In this document: piece by piece, positions 34,942 through 44,454 of the stretch
Position numbering within the stretch: the stretch's first letter is position 1
How the letters are laid out: every line of letters starts with the position of its first letter
NCBI GenBank assembly: GCA_938085105.1
Contig: CALKGK010000036.1
Coordinates: 111,387 to 175,386 of the forward strand
From: an uncultured Flavobacteriales bacterium
Lineage (GTDB): Bacteria > Bacteroidota > Bacteroidia > Flavobacteriales_D > Sanyastnellaceae
DNA: 64,000 nt
Direction of reading: 5' to 3'
The notes under the pieces: model-generated
Seen by the model: the letters and a program-made list of their open reading frames with translations, nothing else
What the model was told of the DNA's origin: nothing
Databases searched by the model: none
Program-made: the position numbers and the translations under genes

Positions 34942-35560
34942 ACGATACATTGTGAGCGGCATCGACACCGGTGCAGGAAAGACCGTGGTGAGCGCCGTCT
35001 TGTGCGAAGCGCTTCAGGCCAACTACTGGAAGCCCGTTCAAGCCGGAGATCTGGACGCTAGCGATAGCATCACCGTTCGGAACTTGATATCAGAAGAGCT
35101 CATTTGTTTTCCCGAAGCCCAACAACTGCAGTTTCCTATGTCGCCCAACCTCTCTGCCGAAAAAGAAGGTTTTGTGATTGACCCAAGCACTTGGGAGGTG
35201 CCCGAAAGCGATCGTCCACTCATCATTGAAGGTGCGGGTGGATTGTTGGTGCCGCTGAACGACGAAGTACTCTTGATTGATGTTTTTAAGCAATTTGAAG
35301 CCCCAGTGATTTTGGTGAGCAAGAACTACTTGGGTTCCATCAATCATACTTTGCTGAGCGTGCAAGCCATTCGAAATGCTGGATTAGAACTCGCTGGGAT
35401 TGTTTTTAATGGTGAAGCACAAGAAGCTATTGAGCGGAGTATTCTCCAGCATGCCAAAACACCTTTTTTGGGGAGGGTAGAAGTATTGGAGGAAGTGAAC
35501 AAAAGTGCCATCAAATCGGCAGGGAAAAATCTAAGTGCAACTTTGGCTTTGAGCCTTTAA
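34925..35560 (+). CDS. bioD: Dethiobiotin synthetase
   Basis: This 211-residue ATP-dependent enzyme closes the ureido ring of dethiobiotin. The P-loop-like motif YIVSGIDTGAGKTVVSAVL is at the N-terminus, with YWKPVQAGD and LIIEGAGGLLVPL following. The length is normal. It starts inside bioF and is translated from the same mRNA. The remaining biotin gene in this window, bioB, lies 19 kb away; bioA and the pimeloyl-synthesis genes are not seen. Confidence 0.93.
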   Translation: MSTKSKRYIVSGIDTGAGKTVVSAVLCEALQANYWKPVQAGDLDASDSITVRNLISEELICFPEAQQLQFPMSPNLSAEKEGFVIDPSTWEVPESDRPLIIEGAGGLLVPLNDEVLLIDVFKQFEAPVILVSKNYLGSINHTLLSVQAIRNAGLELAGIVFNGEAQEAIERSILQHAKTPFLGRVEVLEEVNKSAIKSAGKNLSATLALSL

Positions 35561-35588
35561 GTGATGGAAAACCAATACTCCTAGTCCT

Positions 35589-35984
35589 ATGAAGGCCATC
35601 GTCACCTACTGCTCTGCCAAGAAAAACAACGCATCAAAGCTCCTCCCTGCCTTTGAACGTTATGTTAGCGACCGCATTGCCATCGTATCGAAACTGGCAA
35701 GCGATAAAAAGCAGCCGTTCTTTATTCTTTCAGGGAAATATGGTTTCGTTGCTCAGGATGAGCTTATTTCCTATTACGACCATCTTTTAGTTGAAAGTGA
35801 GGTCGATGCTCATTCCAAAATCGTCAGCAAGCAGCTAAAGCTTCTCGGTATTCGAGAAATCGAATTTCACATGAACCACCTAAAAGATGAAGTTGCTTTG
35901 GCAGCATATCTTGATTGTATGAAGAAGGCTTGTGAGCAAAGTGGGGTGAGTTTGATCATTGTTGAAGCGTCTTATTTTGATTGA
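35589..35984 (+). CDS. DUF6884-like protein
   Basis: This 131-residue protein begins IVTYCSAKKNNASKLLPAF and contains FFILSGKYGFVAQDELISYYDH, a pattern (CSxKK near the start and an ILSxKYG motif) shared with DUF6884-type proteins, which are linked to nucleotide- or deazaguanine-type enzymes in other organisms. No catalytic role can be read off. It starts 28 bases after bioD on the same strand and is probably co-transcribed, though no role in biotin synthesis is known. Confidence 0.7.
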   Translation: MKAIVTYCSAKKNNASKLLPAFERYVSDRIAIVSKLASDKKQPFFILSGKYGFVAQDELISYYDHLLVESEVDAHSKIVSKQLKLLGIREIEFHMNHLKDEVALAAYLDCMKKACEQSGVSLIIVEASYFD

Positions 35985-36029
35985 CCTGTAAAGAGCAAAG
36001 CAAGGAATCATTCAAAATAAATCTAATTC

Positions 36030-36075
36030 TTGGCGACTTAAATGGACAGCATTCTCAGAGCGAGAAGGAGGACGG
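36030..36075 (+). repeat. Short dispersed repeat, copy 3 (orphan IS-end-like)
   Basis: TTGGCGACTTAAATGGACAGC with the TCAGAG-GAGAAGGAGGACG tail closely matches the copy beside the transposase at 711. No transposase is adjacent. The flanking 35985-36145 stretch has no gene. Confidence 0.7.
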
Positions 36076-36145
36076 AGGGCGGAAGAAGCCCCTCAACTAC
36101 GCCAAAACAACGACCGTTCTCTGATCAACAAGCCCCCGCTACTCA

Positions 36146-36568
36146 CTAAATCACCACCATGGAATTTCCACAAGGATTGTAAGGTTCGCCTTCAGGGTTA
36201 ATGGGCAGTGGTTCAAAATCCAAATCCCCGAAAGCAAAGGGGTTGAAACGTATCACGCGATCACAATCCATCAAGAGCAAGTACTCATCATCAACAACTT
36301 CAAAAAAACTTAGCAACTCCGTGGTGTGATTGGGAATTAATCCCGAAAAATAGGCGTTCTCTTCCACTTCTCCAGAAAGCAGATTAAGCCTACTCATTTG
36401 TACCATATTGTTGACCCTGCAAACACAGACCAGCCAATCGTCAAAGATTTTCGCTTTGAAAAAATGATCTTCAAAACCGATGGGAGTTGGAAAACTGCTC
36501 TGAAGTACGAATTCATCATCGTAACTCTCCAAAAAGCAAGCTTCTTCACTAGTTTGAGAAGATCATTC
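36146..36568 (-). pseudogene. 5'-truncated fragment of an unrecognised gene
   Basis: An open frame on the minus strand ends with NPCGNSMVVI at 36146. It can be read back to an in-frame TGA just beyond 36568 without any ATG; the only candidate start is a TTG at 36532. The protein (FFKAKIFDDWLVCVCRVNN; LLSFFEVVDDEYLLLMDCD) looks like the end of a beta-propeller-type protein rather than a complete domain. Another frame has an ATG near 36575 but stops after about 60 codons. I infer a decayed gene. It lies near the orphan repeat at 36030, which fits a mobile-element scar. Confidence 0.5.
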
Positions 36569-36700
36569 ATATTTCAGATGCTATAATTGATCTAATACGA
36601 AGGAAATTAAAAAAAATACCCCGCCAAGATGTTTCATTTAAAATCTATCCCAATATTTTCAGTTCTAAGTCCGTTATAAAGAAACTCATCCAGAATCAAC

Positions 36701-36734
36701 AAAAAAAGCCCCAACTCATGCGAGCTGGGGCTTT
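36701..36734 (-). terminator. Intrinsic terminator of T9SS esterase-like gene
   Basis: A 13-bp stem with one mismatch (AAAGCCCCAACTC / GAGCTGGGGCTTT) is followed on the minus strand by a T run (36701-36707 as A). It lies 24 bases after the stop codon at 36758. Confidence 0.88.
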
Positions 36735-36757
36735 AGCAAGCTTAAAGAATTAAGCCA

Positions 36758-38767
36758 TTATTTTTTCACGAAGCGGATGCTTGAGCGAAGATCACCTGAA
36801 GTGATTTCAACTACGTAGATTCCAGCTTCGAGGTCAGCAACGTTCAATTGAGCATTGTTGGTTTGGAAACCTTGTTCCATTACCAATGCACCAACCATGT
36901 TGTAAACACGAACGTAATCCAAGTTGAGATCAGCATTCAAGTTCAAAACTTCAGTAGCAGGGTTAGGATAAGCGTTCAATCCAAGAAGATCATTCTCTTC
37001 AACGTTGGTCAACACTTGAACAACATTCAAACAGAACTCACCTGTTGCTGGCTCTGCATTGAAAGCAGTATAATCGTAACCATCTACCATGATGTAGTAG
37101 GTTTCATCAACTTCTGTTTCAAAGAATACGTTACTGTAGTAGTTTCCGCCACCAAAATCGATGTCGTCACCACAAGCTACAGGAACCAAGTTCCCACAAT
37201 CTCCAGTGTAAACCGCCATTTGCGTGTCACCTTGGAAGAACTCAGCAGCTCCGTTACAATCGTTGGTCTCGATTTGGTAGTTCAAACCGTCACCTGTCAT
37301 GCTAAACCAAACCGTGTTATTCAACAACGGAGCACCGTTGGTACCATCGGTATTGTTATCGTCAAAACACTCATAACCTACAGTCAAATCAGCTTCAGCT
37401 GTAGCACCAACGTTGGTGAACACATCTGAAGTTTCAACTACGTCGACGTCTGAACCAAACAAATCGTTGATTTCAATGGCATCAGCACACATGTCGTTAG
37501 GTACACCACCCATGTTAGAACATGCACTGTTCTCGAGGAACAAAGCACAAGCCAAACGTGGAGCAACATAACCTTGAATCGTATCCGCATATGCACGACC
37601 TTTTTCAGCACTCATGTCTGGGTTGGTCAACAAACCGTTGTCGTTGTTTGGGTTGGTAGCCGCCCACCAGTCCCAAGGACTAGAGTCAGCACCCTGTCCT
37701 TCTGGACGAATAATTGGATAAAGTCCTTCAACTGAACCCGGGTTCGCTGTTGTCCATTCATCCATAAAACCAGCATCGATAAACAATTGGTTGTTTCCAA
37801 ATTCAGCCACTTGAGCTTGAACGTCTCCTGAACCAGAAACCTCAACTACTGGGAGGTTTGCTCCTGGAACAATCAATACACCTGTTGCATAAGGAGCAAA
37901 AGGATCTGTTGGAGCGTGGAAAGAGATCATTGGCATGTCGCCTTCTTCCAACCAAGAGATGTCTCCCATTGCACCACCTAAGTTGATACAAGCGTTGAAA
38001 TCAGAGCTGTAACCAACGTGGTTAGGGTAGCAAAGCGTATCACCGTCCAATGGGTTCACACCAACTGATGTTCCATTGATATCACCGTTCACATCTTCCA
38101 ATACCATTGGCACTGGGAATGGGTTTCCATCGATAATTACTTCTGTGGTAAACTTATCCAGTAACACCTCTGAATACTCGTCCAAAGTTGCGGCAGCAAG
38201 GGTGATGTAACCACCAGTACCTTGTCCGAACATCGCAATTTTAGAAGGATCTACACCGTATTGGTTTCCATTCTCAGCAACGTCTTTTCTAAAGTAACGC
38301 ACAGCAGTACGTGAATCCTGAACACCGCGGTAAGCCGCGTTGATCAAAGTATTCACACGCTCATCTTGCGTTTCAGCAATCGGGTTCCATCCCAATCGGT
38401 AGCTGCAAGAAGCCACCACGTAGCCCATGCGAGCAAAACGAGAACACAATTCAACGGTAATTGAATCGGTACGCGTACCAGAGGTAGATCCATTAGCAGG
38501 GGTTGGCAAGAAATTTCCAGTGTGGAAGTAGAGGATGAGCGGACGCTCAGTTTCAGTATCACCTTCAGGAGTGTAAACATCCATCAAGAGGTCTTCAGGA
38601 ATCGCTTCTCCAAAAAGGGAATAAGCCAATACAGAAGCATTGGTTCCGTATTGAACACCGCTTTCTACTACAACATCATCAAAAACTTCGTCGAGATAAC
38701 GCTGAGCATTCGCCGAGAATGTCATCATCATCGCTGCCAAAGTGAGGAACGTAAGAGTTCTTTTCAT
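36758..38767 (-). CDS. T9SS-exported carboxylesterase-like protein, nucleophile replaced
   Basis: This 669-residue protein has a signal peptide (LAAMMMTFSANAQR), then an alpha/beta-hydrolase domain resembling carboxylesterases (LLMDVYTPEG; RPLILYFHTGNF; VASCSYRLGWNP; GVDPSKIAMFGQGTGGYITLAAA). The elbow reads GQGTGG, so Gly replaces the nucleophilic Ser of GxSAGG. A beta-sandwich region with paired cysteines (MCADAIEIND; YECFDDNN; GDCGNLVPVACGDD) and a T9SS sorting domain (NAYPNPATEVLNLNAD ... GIYVVEI ... IRFVKK) follow. It is probably a surface binding protein or pseudoenzyme. It lies 27 bases downstream of the TonB receptor on the same strand. Confidence 0.83.
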   Translation of the reverse strand: MKRTLTFLTLAAMMMTFSANAQRYLDEVFDDVVVESGVQYGTNASVLAYSLFGEAIPEDLLMDVYTPEGDTETERPLILYFHTGNFLPTPANGSTSGTRTDSITVELCSRFARMGYVVASCSYRLGWNPIAETQDERVNTLINAAYRGVQDSRTAVRYFRKDVAENGNQYGVDPSKIAMFGQGTGGYITLAAATLDEYSEVLLDKFTTEVIIDGNPFPVPMVLEDVNGDINGTSVGVNPLDGDTLCYPNHVGYSSDFNACINLGGAMGDISWLEEGDMPMISFHAPTDPFAPYATGVLIVPGANLPVVEVSGSGDVQAQVAEFGNNQLFIDAGFMDEWTTANPGSVEGLYPIIRPEGQGADSSPWDWWAATNPNNDNGLLTNPDMSAEKGRAYADTIQGYVAPRLACALFLENSACSNMGGVPNDMCADAIEINDLFGSDVDVVETSDVFTNVGATAEADLTVGYECFDDNNTDGTNGAPLLNNTVWFSMTGDGLNYQIETNDCNGAAEFFQGDTQMAVYTGDCGNLVPVACGDDIDFGGGNYYSNVFFETEVDETYYIMVDGYDYTAFNAEPATGEFCLNVVQVLTNVEENDLLGLNAYPNPATEVLNLNADLNLDYVRVYNMVGALVMEQGFQTNNAQLNVADLEAGIYVVEITSGDLRSSIRFVKK

Positions 38768-38794
38768 AAAATTTAAATTAAGGGTTAACTACTA

Positions 38795-41599
38795 TTATCT
38801 ATTGTCTAATTCAAAGAGGACTGAGAAATAGGCCAGTCGACCGATCCTTGGACCTCCGTAAGTTTGTATTTGCATATTGTTCAACAAGTTGGACGCTCCA
38901 ATCTTGAAGGTTGAGCTGATGCTTTCCACGCGGTAGTTCATTTGCGCATCCACCATATTGTACGAAGGTACAAAACCCGTGAATTGTGGTGAGCCTTCGA
39001 AGAGGAAACCTTCAACCCACTTGAAATTTACGCCAAATCCGTATCTGTTTTTACCCTCACCCCAAGAAGATTTCAAATCTCTTGCCGTAATACCGAGATT
39101 ATACTTGTGTTCTGGTGTGTTGAATGCGGGGATGATCGGATCGTCTTCATCTGCCGTCAATAGCTGATTCCAGCTGTAATTTCCGTTCACTGAGAAGTAC
39201 TCATTCAGGTAGTAATTCACCCCAATACTGAACCCTTGGGTTGTTACAATATTTTGTGAATTCGCGGAGTAGCGATAAACTTGAAAATCCTGAACAAGGT
39301 CGTTGTTATCGAAGTCGGCTTCGAGCCCAATGTTAAATCCAATAAAATCGGTATATCTCGAGTAATAATACCCTGCATCCACATAAGCACGATCAAAAAG
39401 AGTGGTTCGGTATCCGACTTCAAAGGTTTGTACCCGCTCCGGACGAATGGCTTCGATGTCAAAATACTCCAATACGTTGGTGTTTTGTGTATTTCGATAG
39501 TCCGAAAAGCTTTCTAAGGTAATGAGATCATTCGCTCCGTTGAGGTTTCCTGAAAGGATGGCCGGTCCAACATTCAAATTGAGGTACTGATCTGCGAGGG
39601 TGGGGTTTCGGAGTGCGCTGCTGAAAGATGCCCGAAGGTAATTGTTCTCTTTTGGGGTCCACACCACAGAGGCTGCGGGTGAAATAACCAGGTCAAAATT
39701 CTGATTTTTGTCAAAACGAACAGTTCCATTCACAATCCACTTGTTCTCATTGAATTTCTGCTCCACGCCTAAGTAAGCTCCCCATTCTGAGTTACGAATT
39801 TGAACCCCAGCGGTGTCCTCAAAGATGGTTCCATCGGAATTGGGCAGATACAAGCGTCCATTGGCTCCAACGGTAATCTTGTCTACAAAAGTGGGTTCAA
39901 AAATGTACTCCCCATGAACATGGTAAAGCGCTGACTGATCAAAAAAGCGGGTTCCCCCTTCTTCCTCGTTGTTTTTCCCTTTGATCAAACGGTTGAAGCT
40001 ATTCACAAAAGCTGCTGATCCCGGAGCGTAATAACCAAGGGTATCGAAAGCGGCAATGTTCGCATTTCCATTATTGGTCCAACCTTCAACAAGTGAATGA
40101 TACAAGGCCAAGGAATCTTGATAGGTATTCATCCATTCTGCTTGAGCCTCATAGTCGTATTCAAAAAATGGAAATACGGGGATCGATTCAAGCTGAGGAT
40201 AACCCAATGCTTCAACGCGCGAGTCAATACTATCTCGCCAGTACTTCACGTAGGCAGAGGCCCAATCGTTGGGGTCACGAGCTTCATCCAAAAGTCTCAA
40301 AGCTGTAGCATAAGGATCGTAGGAATCACCAGCGTCTTCTTTGGTCATGTATGCACGGATGAAAAACTTGTTGGCCTTTCTGAATTCAATTTTGTTCTGA
40401 AAAAAGACGATGTCGTCCAAGCGAAAACGGTTATCCCCTTGATACATGGTACTTCCGTTTCCAATATTGAAGGCATATACCAGTTCGGGAGAATCGAATC
40501 CTTTTTCTGGCTGAAGTCGAAAATGGAAAGCCGTGGTAGCTTTGATGTTCTGTGTGTCATAATCCACCAAATCGGCCTCTTTATAACCGGTTCGGAAAAA
40601 GGTTCCTACACCTTGAAAGTTCCACGGTGCTGAGGTAGAATAATCGTTCGCAGGAAAATACTCATCACCATAAATATTCACAGCGTCAAACCTCCCTGGA
40701 TTGTCGGCGTTCACTTCCGAACTAAAAACGGGATCGTAGTTATCCGCTTCCCAGTCTTGTGCAGAAAGTGAGTAAAAATTCAATTTATAAGCGAAAAATG
40801 GATCTCCGTTTTTGTTGTTGATGGCTTCAGCCCAGCGGAAGGAATGCTCAAACAGGCTTCGTTCACCTACTTTCATCTGAACGGCCAATCCTGGATAGAT
40901 AAATGGATTTTTCGTTTCCATGTTGATGACCCCGTTGAAGGCACCCGGACCATAAAATGCGGAGGAAGCTCCTGCGATGATGTCTACCGACTTCACGTCC
41001 AAATCCGGCGCTCCAAGAAAGTTCCCCAAGGAGAAGTTTAGCCCTGGAGACTGGTTATCAACCCCATCAATCAACTGAAGTGAACGCACGGGGGAGGTGG
41101 AATTGAAGCCACGAGTATTGATGATTTTGAACCCCAAACTGGCCGAGGTCAAATCCACACCTTTCAGATTACCAAGACCTTCATAAAAACTCCCAGAAGG
41201 AGCTTCTTTGATGGCGATGGCATCCATGGACTCTACGGTGAGGGGGGCTTGTTTTTGCTTTTCAGAGATTCGTTCCCCAACGACTTCCGCTTCATCAATC
41301 ATGATTTGAGCGGCGGCGAGTTTTACATCGATTCGTTTGTTTGCCGAAGTAACATTTACTTCTTTGGCTTCATATCCAATGAAAGAAACGATGAGTCGGA
41401 CAGGCAATTCATCCACGTCGATACTAAAATCTCCTTCAAAGTCTGTTGTTACTCCCGAGGTGCTTCCTTTGACGATAACGTTAGCGTAAAAAATTGCTTC
41501 ATTGTTGGCGGCATCACGCACGTTTCCCTTGATGGTGACTTGAGCTTTCAGTGTAAAACACAAAAGGCAAGCACAGCAGAGTGATAGAAGTTTAGACAT
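38795..41599 (-). CDS. TonB-dependent receptor
   Basis: This 934-residue outer-membrane receptor has a signal peptide ending TLKAQ, a CarboxypepD-reg-like domain (TIKGNVRDAANNEAIFYANV), a plug domain (SMDAIAIKEAPSGSFYEGLGN; SLGFKIINTRGFNSTSPVRSLQLIDGVDN) and a long beta-barrel ending in an aromatic-rich strand (LAYFSVLFELDN). It should import a ligand too large for porins, using TonB energy. No SusD partner is adjacent; the downstream secreted esterase-like gene may be its surface partner. The chosen start gives a typical signal peptide; a Met two codons upstream is possible. Confidence 0.9.
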   Translation of the reverse strand: MSKLLSLCCACLLCFTLKAQVTIKGNVRDAANNEAIFYANVIVKGSTSGVTTDFEGDFSIDVDELPVRLIVSFIGYEAKEVNVTSANKRIDVKLAAAQIMIDEAEVVGERISEKQKQAPLTVESMDAIAIKEAPSGSFYEGLGNLKGVDLTSASLGFKIINTRGFNSTSPVRSLQLIDGVDNQSPGLNFSLGNFLGAPDLDVKSVDIIAGASSAFYGPGAFNGVINMETKNPFIYPGLAVQMKVGERSLFEHSFRWAEAINNKNGDPFFAYKLNFYSLSAQDWEADNYDPVFSSEVNADNPGRFDAVNIYGDEYFPANDYSTSAPWNFQGVGTFFRTGYKEADLVDYDTQNIKATTAFHFRLQPEKGFDSPELVYAFNIGNGSTMYQGDNRFRLDDIVFFQNKIEFRKANKFFIRAYMTKEDAGDSYDPYATALRLLDEARDPNDWASAYVKYWRDSIDSRVEALGYPQLESIPVFPFFEYDYEAQAEWMNTYQDSLALYHSLVEGWTNNGNANIAAFDTLGYYAPGSAAFVNSFNRLIKGKNNEEEGGTRFFDQSALYHVHGEYIFEPTFVDKITVGANGRLYLPNSDGTIFEDTAGVQIRNSEWGAYLGVEQKFNENKWIVNGTVRFDKNQNFDLVISPAASVVWTPKENNYLRASFSSALRNPTLADQYLNLNVGPAILSGNLNGANDLITLESFSDYRNTQNTNVLEYFDIEAIRPERVQTFEVGYRTTLFDRAYVDAGYYYSRYTDFIGFNIGLEADFDNNDLVQDFQVYRYSANSQNIVTTQGFSIGVNYYLNEYFSVNGNYSWNQLLTADEDDPIIPAFNTPEHKYNLGITARDLKSSWGEGKNRYGFGVNFKWVEGFLFEGSPQFTGFVPSYNMVDAQMNYRVESISSTFKIGASNLLNNMQIQTYGGPRIGRLAYFSVLFELDNR

Positions 41600-41737
41600 G
41601 GTCATCAATATAGGTACAATGGCTAAAACTACTAAATCCAAGTTTTAGAAATAAGAAAAGTATGGGCAATTTATCCCCAAGCCGCTGAAAACAGGCGATT
41701 ACCTTGGATTTCCTGAACAAATACGGGGAATTCAGTG

Positions 41738-41974
41738 TCACGATTCCACTGAGGCAGCTACAATAATGATGCTTTGATCGCTTTCTTGAAGACGAACCTC
41801 ATCGCCCACCACCAACTTTCGTCGTTTCCTCAATTCAACTTCACCGTTCACAAGCACCTCTTCTTCCTCGATAAGAATTCCTGCATGCCCGCCTGTCTGA
41901 GCCAAGCCACTTGCTTTCAACAAACTCATGAGCGGAATGAAAGGCGTTTTGAGTTGAAATTCCTGTTTTTTCAT
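41738..41974 (-). CDS. S4-domain RNA-binding protein
   Basis: This 78-residue protein begins MKKQEFQLKTPFIPLMSLLKA and shows the S4 signature SGLAQTGGHAGILIEEEEVLVNGEVELRKRRKLVVGDEV. It resembles the small YaaA/RlbA-type RNA-binding proteins involved in ribosome or tRNA biology. The start at 41974 is one base downstream of the E1 stop codon, so the two genes are co-transcribed. The upstream GTG extension is less likely. Confidence 0.85.
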   Translation of the reverse strand: MKKQEFQLKTPFIPLMSLLKASGLAQTGGHAGILIEEEEVLVNGEVELRKRRKLVVGDEVRLQESDQSIIIVAASVES

Positions 41975-41975
41975 C

Positions 41976-44384
41976 TTAATATATGCTCGGATAAGCACTT
42001 GGGTTGGCCTCCGCCATCATGGCGTAAACGGACTCTACAATGTCGTCCACAGAAGGCTTTGAGAAATAATCTCCATCCGTTCCGTAGGCCGGCAAGTGAG
42101 GTTTGGCACTGAGGGTTTGTGGCTGGGCATCAAGCAAACGCCAAGCGCCTTGTTTATTGATCACCTGATCCAACATGTAGGCACTTGCTCCTCCAGGCAC
42201 ATCTTCGTCAATGAAGATCACTCGGTTGGTTTTGGCCAAGCTTTTGGATATGCTGTGGTTCACGTCAAAAGGAAGTAAGGTTTGCACATCAACCAATTCT
42301 ACATCGATGTCCAATTCTTCCAATTCTTTCGCTGCTTGAACACAAAGATTGAAGGTTGATCCGTAAGAAACGATGGTAATGTCGCTTCCCTGCTTCACCA
42401 CTTCAGGTTCGCCCAAAGCAACTTTGAATTCACCCAAGTTGCTTGGCATGGCTTCTTTGCTTCGGTATCCGTTCAAACATTCCACCACCAATGCTGGCTC
42501 GTCTGCTTCCAAAAGAAGGTTGTACATCCCAGCAGCTTGCACCATGTTTCGAGGTACACAAACGTGCATTCCTCGAATGGAGTTGATGATGGCGCCCATT
42601 GGTGAACCCGAATGCCAAATCCCTTCCAAACGGTGACCTCTCGTTCGCACGATAAGTGGCGCTTTTTGTCCGCCCTTGGTTCTGTATTGCACAGAAGCCA
42701 GATCATCACGCATGATTTGCAAAGCGTAGTACAAATAATCGAGGTACTGAATTTCAGCAATGGGTCGGAGTCCGCGCATCGCCATACCAATCCCTTGTCC
42801 GAGAATGGTGGCCTCACGAATTCCAGTATCTGCAACACGAAGGTCGCCATACTTGTCTTGCATACCTTCCATGGACTGATTCACTCCTCCAATTTTCCCC
42901 GTGTCCTCACCAAAAGTCAGCAAATGTGGGTATTTCGTGAAGAGGACATCAAAATTTTCTCTGAGCACGAGTCTTCCATCCACCATTTCAGGATCATTGG
43001 CATACACCGGCGCTACAGTTTCGATGTTTTTGGCCGCTTTAGAAGAATCTGAATACAAGGCGGAGTTGAAGCGTTCTTCGTTCTGACCCGCATTGATATC
43101 ATACCAATTCATCAAACCACTTCGGGCTGAGCTTTCTTCGCCACGGGTGTCGCGCATTACTTTTCGGACGACATTTGCAATTTCTTTTCGAATCACCTCT
43201 TTGTTGTTGGCCAGCGTATTGATGGCTTCTTGAACGGGGTGATCTGGGTGAGCTGCTTTGAGTTCTTCTAACCAAGCAATGGCCTGAGTTTTCTCGAGGT
43301 CGATGGACGCACGGAATGCAGACCAAGCGGCTTTCTGTGCCTCACGGGCTTCTTTTTTACAACTCTTGCGGATCTCGTCCAACTCTTCTTCGCTGGCGGC
43401 TCCTTCCAAGATAAGGAATCGTTTGTATTGCTCGATGCAATCGTATTCTTGAGCCCAGGTTAAACGTTCCGGACTTTTATATCGTTCGTGAGACCCCGAA
43501 GTACTGTGACCTTGAGGCTGCGTGAGTTCTTCAACGTGGATGAGCACAGGAACATGGTCTTCCCGACTCATTTTCACTGCCTTCTCGTAAGTAACGATCA
43601 AATCTGGATAATTCCATCCCTTCACCTTAAAAATCTTGAATCCATTGGTATTGCTTCCCTTCGCAAACCCAGAAAGCGCTTCCGAAATGCTCTCCTTCAC
43701 CGTTTGGTACTTTTTCGGAACGGAAATTCCGTAGCCATCATCCCAAACCGACATCACCATAGGTACTTGCAAGACCGCAGCAGCATTCATGGATTCCCAG
43801 AACAGTCCTTCTGAAGTACTAGCATCACCGATGGTTCCGAATGCCACTTCGTTCCCCTTGTTAGAGAACTGAGACATGGATTCGAGTCCGTCCAAATTGC
43901 GGTACATTTTCGAAGCTTGAGCAAGTCCGAGCAAGCGGGGCATTTGTCCGGCCGTTGGTGAAATGTCTGCAGAGCTGTTGTACTGCTCCATCAAGTTCTT
44001 CCACGAGCCATCGTCATTCAAATTCCGGGTAGCATAGTGTCCGCCCATTTGTCGACCCCCAGAAGCGGGTTCGTGATCGGTATCCACGTGTGCATAGAGT
44101 GCTGCGAAATACTGCTGCACATTGAGCAAATCGAGGTACATCATGATGGTTTGATCTCGGTAATATCCAGATCTGAAGTCTCCTTTTTTGAATTGTTTCG
44201 CCAATGCGATTTGGGCCAACTCTTTACCATCACCAAAGATTCCAAATTTCGCCTTTCCAGTAAGCACTTCCTTCCTTCCTAGCAAAGAAGCCTCTCTACT
44301 GAGGCATGCCAAGCGGTAATCTGCGATCAATTGTTCGCGAATCTTATCTTCGGTCATTTGCTCTTGTTCCTTACGATTTGACAT
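41976..44384 (-). CDS. Fused 2-oxoacid dehydrogenase E1 (alpha-beta)
   Basis: This 802-residue thiamine-diphosphate enzyme has the E1-alpha part (GKAKFGIFGDGKELAQIAL; YRDQTIMMYLD; GGRQMGGHYA; TIGDASTSEGLFWESMNAAAV as the ThDP motif) and the E1-beta part (LTFGEDTGKIGGVNQSMEGM; RTRGHRLEGIWHSGSP; PRNMVQAAGMYNLLLEADEPALVVE) in one chain. It oxidatively decarboxylates pyruvate or branched-chain 2-oxoacids with E2 and E3. The E2 is not in the window; an E3 (lpdA) lies 3.6 kb beyond the start. The start at 44384 (MSNRKEQEQ) is preferred over an upstream frame extension. Confidence 0.92.
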   Translation of the reverse strand: MSNRKEQEQMTEDKIREQLIADYRLACLSREASLLGRKEVLTGKAKFGIFGDGKELAQIALAKQFKKGDFRSGYYRDQTIMMYLDLLNVQQYFAALYAHVDTDHEPASGGRQMGGHYATRNLNDDGSWKNLMEQYNSSADISPTAGQMPRLLGLAQASKMYRNLDGLESMSQFSNKGNEVAFGTIGDASTSEGLFWESMNAAAVLQVPMVMSVWDDGYGISVPKKYQTVKESISEALSGFAKGSNTNGFKIFKVKGWNYPDLIVTYEKAVKMSREDHVPVLIHVEELTQPQGHSTSGSHERYKSPERLTWAQEYDCIEQYKRFLILEGAASEEELDEIRKSCKKEAREAQKAAWSAFRASIDLEKTQAIAWLEELKAAHPDHPVQEAINTLANNKEVIRKEIANVVRKVMRDTRGEESSARSGLMNWYDINAGQNEERFNSALYSDSSKAAKNIETVAPVYANDPEMVDGRLVLRENFDVLFTKYPHLLTFGEDTGKIGGVNQSMEGMQDKYGDLRVADTGIREATILGQGIGMAMRGLRPIAEIQYLDYLYYALQIMRDDLASVQYRTKGGQKAPLIVRTRGHRLEGIWHSGSPMGAIINSIRGMHVCVPRNMVQAAGMYNLLLEADEPALVVECLNGYRSKEAMPSNLGEFKVALGEPEVVKQGSDITIVSYGSTFNLCVQAAKELEELDIDVELVDVQTLLPFDVNHSISKSLAKTNRVIFIDEDVPGGASAYMLDQVINKQGAWRLLDAQPQTLSAKPHLPAYGTDGDYFSKPSVDDIVESVYAMMAEANPSAYPSIY

Positions 44385-44420
44385 GATAGGTAGCTTAAAT
44401 GTGTGGCTAAAAATGGAGTG

Positions 44421-44451
44421 CAAAAATAGCTCGAATTCGTCGAAATAAAAA
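44421..44451 (-). promoter_or_regulatory. Candidate promoter of E1 gene
   Basis: On the minus strand, TATTTTTG (44428-44421) is preceded at 19 bases by an imperfect TTTT-type -33 region. The box ends 36 bases upstream of the ATG, the same geometry as the valS promoter. Confidence 0.4.
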
Positions 44452-44454
44452 GTA

